Shown: one piece after another, positions 53,295 through 61,940 of the stretch | How the letters are laid out: each line of letters starts with the position of its first letter | Position numbering within the stretch: the first letter of the stretch is position 1 | NCBI RefSeq assembly: GCF_900626095.1 | Contig: NZ_UYZZ01000004.1 | Coordinates: forward strand, 310,001 to 374,000 | DNA length: 64,000 bases | Source: Clostridium rectalis | Lineage (GTDB): Bacteria > Bacillota > Clostridia > Clostridiales > Clostridiaceae | Direction of reading: 5' to 3' | Translations under genes and position numbers: made by a program | The notes under the pieces: generated by a model | What the model was told of the DNA's origin: nothing | Databases searched by the model: none | Seen by the model: only the letters and a program-made list of their open reading frames with translations

Positions 53295-53392
53295 AATTGT
53301 TTTTTAACTACTATATTTTTAAAATGGCAGTGAAGAAGTCCTTTAATTTCATATTTTTTATAAATATTTTTAAAAAGATATACATTTTAATA

Positions 53393-53441
53393 AAACACAA
53401 TATATTTCTTTAAATTATGAAATATATTGTGTTTCATTTTT
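53393..53441. terminator. Bidirectional terminator after the merR gene
   Basis: AAACACAATATATTTC (53393-53408) and GAAATATATTGTGTTT (53419-53434) pair perfectly; ATTTTT follows on the plus strand. The genes on the two sides are convergent. Confidence 0.8.
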
Positions 53442-53458
53442 AATCTATGGGATTATTA

Positions 53459-54346
53459 TTAAGCAGGTTGAGGCAAATTGTTATGAGGATTATCATATAT
53501 TACAAATTTTAAGTCTTTACCCTTATTAAAATACTCTTCTGCATTAAAGGAAGATAAACGGTTATAAATTACCCCTGCCATAGGATTATGAATATTTTTA
53601 TAGTAGCAGTAAATTTCTTCTTTTAATATATCAGTTTTATATTCTCTTCCTTGGATTTTAAAACTATCCACAAAAGGTTCAAATATATTTACATATTCAG
53701 GAGGAATATATATTAAATCATCCTTATGCTGATTTTTTAAGCAATTAATATTAGAATAATTTTCATTTGTACTAGCCCAATGTTTTTTTGCTATGCTGCA
53801 GTTATAAAGGCAATAGGAGTTTACAAGTAATGTGTATTTATAAAAATTAGGTAATTTATTTATTCTACTTAAGGCTCTATTAAATGGGAAATGAAGTACT
53901 ATTTTATCATACATAGAATAGTCATTTTCCCAGAGATTTGTTGCACTTAAAGTTTTTGTAATAGAAGCAACTACTTTAAATTTAGGATTTAAATTTTTAA
54001 TCATCTTAGCTAATTCATCCGAGTTAACTACAAAATTATCTACTCCAAGTTTTAAATAATAATCTAAAGTAGAATAATCTATGGGTTTTTCCTCTTGAAA
54101 AAGTACTGCAGGTTTTAGTCCTCTCTTTTGAATTTCCTTAATATAAAAGGAATAATCATCTCTTGTAATTGGAACGGTGTAGGTCCAATTTTTTTTATCT
54201 ATTCCTTCTAAATGACTTCTAGCGTTTTTACTGTCTTCTTTAAAAGGTGCTAAAAATAAAAATTCTACCCAATCCTTATCTATTTTTTCTGTAATAAAAT
54301 CAAGTAATTTTATATCAAAGTTGAATGGTAATTCATATTTAACCAT
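53459..54346 (-). CDS. U32-peptidase-like barrel protein, function unknown
   Basis: 295 residues. A TIM-barrel-like pattern is seen (YLKLGVDNFVVNSDELAKMI, FKVVASITKTLSATNLW) and a Cys/His block NSYCLYNCSIAKKHW, then FKIQGREYKTDILKEEIYCYY. The NxYCxxxC...HW and KIQGRE lines recall U32 peptidases and related radical/Fe-S maturation proteins, but the usual longer form and its signatures are not complete. GAGGTG precedes the ATG. No peptide gene or partner is beside it. The function is not decided. Confidence 0.5.
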   Translation of the reverse strand: MVKYELPFNFDIKLLDFITEKIDKDWVEFLFLAPFKEDSKNARSHLEGIDKKNWTYTVPITRDDYSFYIKEIQKRGLKPAVLFQEEKPIDYSTLDYYLKLGVDNFVVNSDELAKMIKNLNPKFKVVASITKTLSATNLWENDYSMYDKIVLHFPFNRALSRINKLPNFYKYTLLVNSYCLYNCSIAKKHWASTNENYSNINCLKNQHKDDLIYIPPEYVNIFEPFVDSFKIQGREYKTDILKEEIYCYYKNIHNPMAGVIYNRLSSFNAEEYFNKGKDLKFVIYDNPHNNLPQPA

Positions 54347-54605
54347 AGTTTACACCTCTAAATTGAAATTTTTTCAATTAAATTACTTTTAATACCTTTT
54401 TATTTTACTACAAGGTTTTTAAATGGTACAGAAGAATTTTAGGGGATTTTATCTGAAAAAATCTATTTTAAGCTTATATATATAAATTACACTGTTTCTT
54501 TTAATGTTTTCTTTTTATTTTATAATATTCTCTTTTCTAACAATTCTATATTGTATATTTTTGAAATAGAATCTAATATAAGCAATTTTAAAAATGGAGG
54601 GAAAA

Positions 54606-55610
54606 ATGTTTTATCCTTTTAAATTTGATCCCCTATGTAAAAAAGCTTTATGGGGTGAAGAAAAGTGGAAGGTATCAACTCATCCAAAGGGGTTAAGCAT
54701 TATTTTAAACGGTTTTTATAAGGGATATTCTTTATATATGCTTATTAATAAATATAGAGAAGAAATACTTGGTACAAACTTTAGTTTAAATGAGGAATTT
54801 CCATTACTTATAAAATATATAAATGCTTTGGATAAGCTTTCAATTCAAGTTCATCCAGATGATTATTATGCCTATAAAAATGAAAATAAGCAAATGGGTA
54901 AAAATGAACTTTGGTATATATTATATGCAGAACCTAATGCAAAGCTTATATGTGGAACCAAAGAAAATGTAAATAAGGAAAAGTTATTAAAGGAAATATA
55001 TAAGGATAATATAAAAGAGTGTGTTAATTATATTAAGGTTAAACCAGGGGATATAATAAATATTCCTGCAGGGACAGTACATTCTATAGGAGGTGGCATT
55101 AAGCTTTTAGAAGTACAACAAAACTCAGATTTAACCTATAGGCTATATGATTATCATAGAAAAGATAGTCAGGGAAATGAAAGAGAGCTTCATATTAAAA
55201 AAGCATTGCAGGTTATAAATTTTGAAAATGATGAAAGTGGATGGAGAAGTGGACTTAAATTTGAAATATCTAAAGGACTTTATATAACTTATATAGCTTT
55301 AAGTAGAAGGTTTTGCATAGAAATGTACCAGGGATGTGGACAGATTACTGAAAATACCTATAAAAAAGCTTTTGTAATATATATAATTCTACAGGGTGAG
55401 GGAAGAATTATATACAATTTTAATATTATAAAATTTACAAAAGGGGAGGCTATATTTGTACCAGCATCTCTAGAAAAGCATATGTTGCAAGGAAAATTTA
55501 AATTTTTAAAGATATATATGCCCTATGATGATATTATAGATAAAAAAGTAGAAAAGCTTATGGATATGGGATATTCAAGAGCAGAAATATTTAAAATGGT
55601 AGTAATGTAG
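54606..55610 (+). CDS. manA: Mannose-6-phosphate isomerase, type I
   Basis: 334 residues from ATG 54606; an ATG at 54594 overlaps the GGAGGG site. Zinc ligands: QVHPDD (81-86), the Glu in GKNELWYIL and the late IPAGTVHSIGGGIKLLEVQ. A cupin C-terminal domain follows. It interconverts mannose-6-P and fructose-6-P. The FYPFKFDPLCKKALWGEEKW start is typical of the short bacterial form. A single gene. The tail SRAEIFKMVVM looks clostridial. Confidence 0.92.
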   Translation: MFYPFKFDPLCKKALWGEEKWKVSTHPKGLSIILNGFYKGYSLYMLINKYREEILGTNFSLNEEFPLLIKYINALDKLSIQVHPDDYYAYKNENKQMGKNELWYILYAEPNAKLICGTKENVNKEKLLKEIYKDNIKECVNYIKVKPGDIINIPAGTVHSIGGGIKLLEVQQNSDLTYRLYDYHRKDSQGNERELHIKKALQVINFENDESGWRSGLKFEISKGLYITYIALSRRFCIEMYQGCGQITENTYKKAFVIYIILQGEGRIIYNFNIIKFTKGEAIFVPASLEKHMLQGKFKFLKIYMPYDDIIDKKVEKLMDMGYSRAEIFKMVVM

Positions 55611-55697
55611 TTTATTTGAGTTTGATGATTTTAGCTTTTAAAAATATAATTATAGTAGTATAAATTGCAATAGATAATGGAAGTAGGATGAGGAAAT

Positions 55698-56267
55698 ATG
55701 AAGGAGAATTTTTTTACAAATTCTATGAATTTGGCTAAGAAAATATGTATAGGCAAACTAAATGAGGGTTCTATAGCAGTGGATGCTACTATGGGGAATG
55801 GTAATGATACAGTTTTTCTAGCTAATTTAGTAGGGGAAAGTGGAAAGGTATACGCCTTTGATATACAAGAAAAAGCTCTATTAAATACTTCGGAAAAACT
55901 AAAAGAAAATGGAGTAGAAAATGTAGAGCTTATAAAAGATGGACATGAAAATATAGATAAATATGTGAAAGAAAAGGTTGATGTTATTATGTTTAATTTA
56001 GGGTACTTGCCAAAGCTTTCACATAACATAACTACAAAGGCTGAAACTACTTTACAGGCAGTTAAAAAATCCTTGAATTTATTAAAAGAGGATTCTGTAA
56101 TAATATTGGTTATATATCATGGTCATGAAAATGGTAAAGAGGAGAAATTAGCTTTAGAAAATTTATTGTCTTCAATAAATCAAAAGGAATATAATGTAAT
56201 AAAACTAGAATTTATTAATCAAATAAATAACCCTCCTGCTCTTATATGCGTAGAAAAAAGGGGTTAA
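55698..56267 (+). CDS. mnmM: tRNA mnm5s2U methyltransferase MnmM (YtqB)
   Basis: 189 residues. The SAM motif is VDATMGNGNDTVFLA (28-42), with VYAFDIQ and the later FNLGYLP and ILVIYHGHENGKEE, which define the YtqB/MnmM group. MnmM adds the last methyl to nm5s2U at tRNA position 34. GATGAGGA precedes the ATG weakly. It is a lone gene with its own terminator. The name is from homology in pattern only. Confidence 0.85.
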   Translation: MKENFFTNSMNLAKKICIGKLNEGSIAVDATMGNGNDTVFLANLVGESGKVYAFDIQEKALLNTSEKLKENGVENVELIKDGHENIDKYVKEKVDVIMFNLGYLPKLSHNITTKAETTLQAVKKSLNLLKEDSVIILVIYHGHENGKEEKLALENLLSSINQKEYNVIKLEFINQINNPPALICVEKRG

Positions 56268-56271
56268 TTAG

Positions 56272-56318
56272 AAGTGATTAACAAAAATTAAACAATATGT
56301 TAATCACTCCTTATTTTT
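56272..56318 (+). terminator. Terminator of mnmM
   Basis: AGTGATTAACA (56273-56283) pairs with TGTTAATCACT (56298-56308), then CCTTATTTTT. Confidence 0.8.
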
Positions 56319-56320
56319 CT

Positions 56321-56372
56321 GTGAACAATATTCACTTTTTTTAGCTAATCTGATAACAATTACGTATATAAT
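56321..56372 (+). promoter_or_regulatory. Inverted repeat and -10 before the histidine kinase
   Basis: GTGAA-CAATA-TTCAC (56321-56335) is a perfect 5-bp inverted repeat resembling Crp/Fnr sites. A TATAAT (56367-56372) lies 32 bases after it. No clear -35. Confidence 0.35.
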
Positions 56373-56414
56373 ATATATACAGCATTTTAAATAAGAGGAA
56401 GTGGAATAAATAAT

Positions 56415-57745
56415 ATGACTAAATATAGTCTTAGAGATATAGTAGATTTATCTAAATTACAAAATTTGATGGACAAGTTTTATAATTTAACAGGAATATC
56501 TCACTATATTGTAAGTAAGGATGGAGAAATATTAGCAAAAACAGATATGCAATATGTATGCAAAAAATTTCATATAGATATTCAAGATACGAAGGTAAAT
56601 GCTATGATGAAAAAGTTAAAAATGGTAAGGTTGTGCATATAGAAAAAAATATAACTATATATAAGTGTATTAATGGATTTATGAAGGCAAGCATCCCCAT
56701 TGATTTAGAGGGGGAGTACATGGGAAGATTTGTTATGGCACAGTTTTTTATAAAAGAGCCAGATTTGGATTATTTTAAAAAGCAGGCAAGACTACTTAAG
56801 GTAGACGAAGAAGAGTATATAGATGCCATAAAGAAGGTACCAGTTGTAAAAAAGGAGAAAATAAAAGATGTGATTGGCTACTATGAAAATTTAGGGTACA
56901 TAATTGGGGAACTTGGCATTGATAAGAATCACGCAGAAGAATATGAAAGAATGAGAACAGAGTTTTTTGCAAATATTTCACATGAGTTTAGAACCCCACT
57001 AAATATGATATTTACATCACTACAGATGTGTGAATTAGTAGCAAAAAATATTAGAAACGATACACATGATGAACTTAAAAATATAAATAAATATACAAGA
57101 ATCATAAGACAAAATAGTTATAGACTTATAAAAATGGTTGATAATTTAATAGACTTAAATAAAATAGATGCAGAATATTTTAGATTGTATTTAAGTAATA
57201 TAAATATAGTTAGTTTGGTAGAGGATATAACACTGTCTGTAGTTGAGTATGCGAAAAATAAGAATATAGATCTTTTATTTGATACAAACACAGAGGAATT
57301 ATTAGTAGCTTGTGATGGAGATAAAATAGAAAAAATTATACTAAACTTACTTTCAAATAGTATTAAATTTACTCCACCAGGGGGAGAAGTCCTTGTAAAT
57401 ATTGAGGAAATGGAAAAAAATCTACTAATAACTGTGGAGGATAATGGTATAGGAATACCAAGTGATAAACAAAAACTTATATTTGATAGATTCATTCAAG
57501 TAGACAAGTCATTATCTAGAAATAATGAAGGTAGTGGAATAGGCTTATCTCTAATAAAATCTTTAGTTGAGATGCATAAAGGTAAAATATGGGTAGAGAG
57601 TGAAAGTGGAAAGGGAAGTAAGTTTTTTGTACAAATTCCTAAAAGAACATTGAAGGAAAAGAGCTTTTGTAATAACAATATTTTAGAAAATGGCAGTAAG
57701 GAAAAAACAATAGAAATAGAATTTTCAGATGTGTATTTTTCTTAA
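56415..57745 (+). pseudogene. PocR-domain sensor histidine kinase, frameshifted
   Basis: The first part (56415-~56580) reads LRDIVDLSKLQNLMDKFYNLTGISHYIV, VCKKFH in one frame: the PocR ligand domain. The rest, in another frame from about 56585, reads RYSRYEGKCYDEKVKNGKVV, YKCINGFMKASIPI, then HisKA (FFANISHEFRTPLNMIF), N box NLLSNSIKFT and G boxes VEDNGIGIP, GSGIGLSLIKS. So a two-base gain or one-base loss lies near 56560-56580, where A6 and an ATATAGATAT tract occur. Otherwise the gene looks intact. It may be a mutation, sequence error, or slippage site. Confidence 0.75.
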
Positions 57746-57760
57746 ATTAGATAAATTAAT

Positions 57761-57789
57761 GGGACAGTGCTATAAATAAGTACTGTCCC
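57761..57789. terminator. Hairpin between the kinase and Na/Pi transporter
   Basis: GGGACAGT (57761-57768) pairs with ACTGTCCC (57782-57789). No T run; the genes on each side are convergent. Confidence 0.5.
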
Positions 57790-57797
57790 TATGTATG

Positions 57798-59438
57798 CTA
57801 TAAACTAAGATCAAGTAATTCATTTGTACCAATCATACAGACTTTATATATGTGATCTGCAATTCTTTCAAGATGAGTAACCACATCTAGCAGTATAACT
57901 CCAGATTCAACTTTACAGCTGCCATTTTCAAGTCTTCTAATATGATTTTGAGAAATAGTATCACTTAAAGCATCTATTTTGTTTTCTAAACATTTTACTT
58001 TTTCTCTAAGATTTGGATCATTTGTACCTAAAGCTTTTAAAGTACAATCAAACATTTCCATAACAACCATTTCTAATTCTCTAAGCTCTTTTACTGATTC
58101 GCTACTAAAAGATAATTCCCGAGTTATTTTAATATTTATAAACGTTATGAATTCCTTAGCATAGTCACCGGCTCTTTCCACGTTATTAACAGAATTTATA
58201 AAAGCAGGCACCATTTTAGAGTGGGCTTCTGATAATGGCTTTTTACCAAGCTCCACCATATAAGAGGTTATATCTTTTTGAATACTGTTCAGTATATTTT
58301 CGTTATTATTTATTTCGTTTAAAGTTTTATCATCGTTATTAAAAAAGCAGTCCATAGAATGTTTAACCATTTCTTTTGAAATTTCTGTAGCCTTTATAAG
58401 CTCTGATAAAGAAGCTTTTAGGGCAGCAATTGGGGTAGATAAAAGTAATTTATCTAAAGGAGCAAAACCTACTTCATTTTTTCTTTCTCTTATTAATTTT
58501 TCTAAAAATTTCACATAGTATTTATTTAAAGGTAAAAATATCATTGAGTTTATAATATTAAATAAAGTATGTGAATTGGCTATTTGTAAATTTATATCGG
58601 AACTGTTTTGAAGATTCATAGTTATAATTTGTATTAGTGCTATAAAAGGTTTAAAGAAAATTGCCATTAATAAAACACCAAAACAGTTATATAAGGTATG
58701 AGCCCAAGCTGTTCTACGACCATTTATATTACCGGTTAAGCTAGCAAGTTGAGCACTAACGCATGTACCAATATTGTCTCCAAGCATTATACAAACTGCA
58801 GAACTTAAATCTAAAAGTCCCGCTTGTGCAAGAACTAAAACTAAACCTATAGTTGCACTACTACTGTGAACTAAAGCTGTAGCACAAGCTCCTAAAAGTA
58901 CAGCAATAATAGGAATAGACGCGTAGGTTTCAAAGAAATATCTTATGGATTCACTTTGCTGAATAATAGGAACGCCGCCATTTAATATTTTAAGTCCTAA
59001 AAACATTAAACCAAAGCCCATAATGGCGTCACCTAAATGTTTAATAGTTTCCTTTTTAAAAGAATAAGATATTAAAAATCCTATACCTAATATAGGAAGA
59101 GCTATTTCTGTTAACTTAAATTTAACACTTACAGCCATAAGTTGTGCTGTAACTGTTGTACCTATGTTTGCACCAAAAATAATACCAGTTGCTTGAGAAA
59201 GATTCATAAGTCCAGCATTAACGAATCCTACGGTTAAAACTGTTATGGCAGTACTACTTTGGACTAGTGCGGTTAAAATAATGCCTACTATAAAAGCACT
59301 CCAAACCTTACCTGTAAGCACTGTAAGAATTTTTTTCATCATTTTTCCGGCGGCTTTTTCTAGACCTGTACCCATTTTGTTTACTCCATACATTAACAGA
59401 GCTGTACCACCTATCAGCCCAAAAATCAAATCTTTCAT
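57798..59438 (-). CDS. Na+/phosphate cotransporter family protein with PhoU tail
   Basis: 546 residues from ATG 59438 after AGGAGG; a TTG at 59462 lies before the site. The N-terminal ~310 residues have two NptA-type repeats (TALVQSSTAITVLTVGFVNAGLMNLSQATGIIFGANIGTTVTA and ATALVHSSSATIGLVLVLAQAGLLDLSSAVCIMLGDNIGTCVSAQ), and the C-terminus a PhoU-like helical domain (ISYMVELGKKPLSEAHSKM, SVNNVERAGDYAKEFI). It imports phosphate with Na+, or another anion. A single gene. Confidence 0.9.
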   Translation of the reverse strand: MKDLIFGLIGGTALLMYGVNKMGTGLEKAAGKMMKKILTVLTGKVWSAFIVGIILTALVQSSTAITVLTVGFVNAGLMNLSQATGIIFGANIGTTVTAQLMAVSVKFKLTEIALPILGIGFLISYSFKKETIKHLGDAIMGFGLMFLGLKILNGGVPIIQQSESIRYFFETYASIPIIAVLLGACATALVHSSSATIGLVLVLAQAGLLDLSSAVCIMLGDNIGTCVSAQLASLTGNINGRRTAWAHTLYNCFGVLLMAIFFKPFIALIQIITMNLQNSSDINLQIANSHTLFNIINSMIFLPLNKYYVKFLEKLIRERKNEVGFAPLDKLLLSTPIAALKASLSELIKATEISKEMVKHSMDCFFNNDDKTLNEINNNENILNSIQKDITSYMVELGKKPLSEAHSKMVPAFINSVNNVERAGDYAKEFITFINIKITRELSFSSESVKELRELEMVVMEMFDCTLKALGTNDPNLREKVKCLENKIDALSDTISQNHIRRLENGSCKVESGVILLDVVTHLERIADHIYKVCMIGTNELLDLSL

Positions 59439-59568
59439 CCAAAATCCTCCTGTAAACGACAAAATTAGATTCTAAAACTCTATTTATTATAAAGGTTTAA
59501 TGTTAAATGTATGTTAAGTTTATGTTAAGAGTGTAAACGTAATATAAACAAATTTTATTTTTATAAAC

Positions 59569-59601
59569 AAAAAAGACAAATGGCGGCAAAATTGCCACCA
59601 T
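59569..59601 (-). terminator. Terminator of the SEC-C gene
   Basis: ATGGCGGCAA (59580-59589) pairs with TTGCCACCAT (59592-59601), with a T-rich tract on the minus strand beyond. Confidence 0.75.
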
Positions 59602-59655
59602 TCATCTGGCTATCATTTTTATAAGCAAATAAAAGAAATATAAAAAATAGGAAAA

Positions 59656-60159
59656 TTAGGCGTTATTAGCGCAACAGTTTTTATATTTCTTACCACTACC
59701 ACATGGACAAAGATCATTTCTTCCAACTTTTTTAGCTGAAAGAACAGTTTTTGTATTACTAAATTCCATATTTAATTTAGTAAGCTTGTCCTTTCCAAAT
59801 ATAATGTTCCATTCAGGTAAAGTATATAGATTATCAGTACCTGCTTGAAGCATTGCTATGTATAATTTTTCAAAATCTATATCTAATAAAATTTCTGAAT
59901 CTTCCGTTATGCTATCAATGTGAACAGGTTTTTTAAGAGAAGAATTTACTCCATCTAGGAAACCCATAAAAGAAACATTTGAAACATTAAAGTTCTTAGC
60001 TAATTCATTGAATTTACCCTTAAATGGATCTTTATAGTTTTTAAGAACCTGTGGTACAATTTTTCCTTCTATAGAACCATATTCTTTCCAGAATTCTTCT
60101 TCGCCTCTAGTTTGTACAAAAAATACAACTAAATTTTTCCATTCGTTATATAAACTCAT
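59656..60159 (-). CDS. SEC-C-motif protein
   Basis: 167 residues. The C-terminus is a SEC-C zinc motif, CPCGSGKKYKNCC, at ~151-163, preceded by GRNDL. The rest is helical with no known family (WKNLVVFFVQTRGEEEFWKEYG). SEC-C motifs bind zinc and often protein partners such as SecB or ribosomes. AAGGAG precedes the ATG. A lone gene, cytosolic. Role unknown. Confidence 0.8.
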   Translation of the reverse strand: MSLYNEWKNLVVFFVQTRGEEEFWKEYGSIEGKIVPQVLKNYKDPFKGKFNELAKNFNVSNVSFMGFLDGVNSSLKKPVHIDSITEDSEILLDIDFEKLYIAMLQAGTDNLYTLPEWNIIFGKDKLTKLNMEFSNTKTVLSAKKVGRNDLCPCGSGKKYKNCCANNA

Positions 60160-60431
60160 ATCATATTCTCCTTTTACAAAGTATAGTTCTATTTATAATT
60201 ATAATAGAGTTAGGGTATATTTTCAACATTTTAATATTAATAACCAATACATGAAATATATTTAGTAAAAATACATGTAAAACATTAATTGATAATACAA
60301 AAATCATGACATATGGGTAGATATGGTATAAAATAAGTTTAACATAATATTAGAAAAAATCAATAAAAAATGGCAAATTTCACTGTAATATAATATGCAA
60401 GTGAAGCAAATTTTTGAAAGGACGTGAATTA

Positions 60432-61457
60432 ATGAGCAGCAAGCGAATTGTAGAATTGGATTTAGCAAGGGCTATAGCAGTGATAGGAGTAGTTGTTATA
60501 CACGGATCTGCATATGCTTTAAGAGAGAGTGTAAATGGAGGGACTGCATATAATATATCAATAATATTAAATCAACTCAGCAGATTTTCAGTACCTCTTT
60601 TTGTACTTATGTCTGGAGTGGGGCTTTCTCTAAGTTACAAAAAAGAAAAGGGGTACATTTATTTTTTGATACATAGATTAGGAAAAATATTACCTCTATA
60701 TATTATATGGAGCGTAGTGTATTTAACCCTAGTAAATAAAGATTTTAATTATTCACTTTGGATTAATAAAATTATAAAAGGGGACAGGGTGTTTTACCAT
60801 CTTTATTATATGCCCATGATTATTAAATTATATTTAGTATTTCCTCTATTATATAGCTTTATGAAAAGGAGAGCAGGACTTTTCATAAGTTTTTTAATTA
60901 CTGCAGGTGTTACTTTTTCTGCACACTATTATAATGTACCTAATTTACAATTAGATTTTTTCCAAAAGAGAAACACAATATTTTGGTTTTTTTATTTTGT
61001 TTTAGGGGTATTTATAAGTAGTAATATTACATCTATTATAGATAAGATAAGAAGTCATAAAAAAATGGTAGCTTTCATATCATTTATAAGTAGTGTAGGG
61101 ATAATTTTAGAATGTCATATAAGTTTAAATACAGATAAAAGTTTAGACTATGCTACTACCTTTATAAGACCCTCTATTATAGTATATTCTGTTGTATTTT
61201 CAGCTTTTTTAGTGATTCTTAAAATAAAAAGCAAGTTTTTATTAAAGTTTCTAAAAAATATATCGAATAATTCATATGTAATATATTTATCCCATCCTTT
61301 GGTACTTTATTATTACATAAAATTACTTAAAGATATGAATATAAGTATAGGAAATGTATATTTTATAATTACTTCCATTATACTATGCACTTTTATTCCT
61401 GCAATTTTTGGGACTATAGTAAGGAAGTTGAAACTTGTAATAAAAAAAAGTTTCTGA
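60432..61457 (+). CDS. Acyltransferase-3 family membrane O-acyltransferase
   Basis: 341 residues from ATG 60432; AAAGGACG before it and a TTG at 60414 not used. Ten or so membrane segments. The catalytic His is in IGVVVIHGSAYAL and the family start is ELDLARAIAVIGV; the last helices have YLSHPLVLYYY. These enzymes transfer acetyl or other acyl groups to cell-wall, polysaccharide or antibiotic targets. It lies before the S-layer-type gene, with 480 bases between. A glycan target on the surface is a guess. Confidence 0.85.
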   Translation: MSSKRIVELDLARAIAVIGVVVIHGSAYALRESVNGGTAYNISIILNQLSRFSVPLFVLMSGVGLSLSYKKEKGYIYFLIHRLGKILPLYIIWSVVYLTLVNKDFNYSLWINKIIKGDRVFYHLYYMPMIIKLYLVFPLLYSFMKRRAGLFISFLITAGVTFSAHYYNVPNLQLDFFQKRNTIFWFFYFVLGVFISSNITSIIDKIRSHKKMVAFISFISSVGIILECHISLNTDKSLDYATTFIRPSIIVYSVVFSAFLVILKIKSKFLLKFLKNISNNSYVIYLSHPLVLYYYIKLLKDMNISIGNVYFIITSIILCTFIPAIFGTIVRKLKLVIKKSF

Positions 61458-61940
61458 GTATATCTATAAATTTAAGTTAATAAGAAGGAATTAGTTACTT
61501 GATATAGAATAAATATAGTCTAGAAACATAATATTACAGGTATATTGACAATAATGTGGACATTATAGTTATATTTTCCAAGTAAAAAACTATAGAAATA
61601 TTAGAATGTATGTTGTATAATAGTATCCGAGGTTAAATTTAGAAATAAAACATAATAGTAGTTAAATAAACAAACATATGGAGTACATAAGAAAAATATC
61701 CGGATATTTAATAAAAACTTAAAAAATTTATTTATTGTTAGGTATAGAAAATATAGACAAACTATGTTATAATTACGCATAAGTTAAAATTTCAATAATA
61801 GGAATTTTAATGTTTTTATTTGAAATAAATGAAATAATTCAAAAAATTATTAAGCTAGAAAAGTATATATATTATTTTAATATATAATTAATTTATATAT
61901 ACAAACTTATATTTACTTAAATGAGGAGGTTATCATAATT
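61458..61940. other. 483-base gap before the S-layer gene
   Basis: A perfect AAATATCCGGATATTT palindrome lies near 61695-61710. TATAAT (61768-61773) is a possible -10, giving a ~170-base leader, but there is no good -35. GAGGAGG (61923-61929) is the ribosome site. No small ORF or named RNA was found. Confidence 0.5.
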
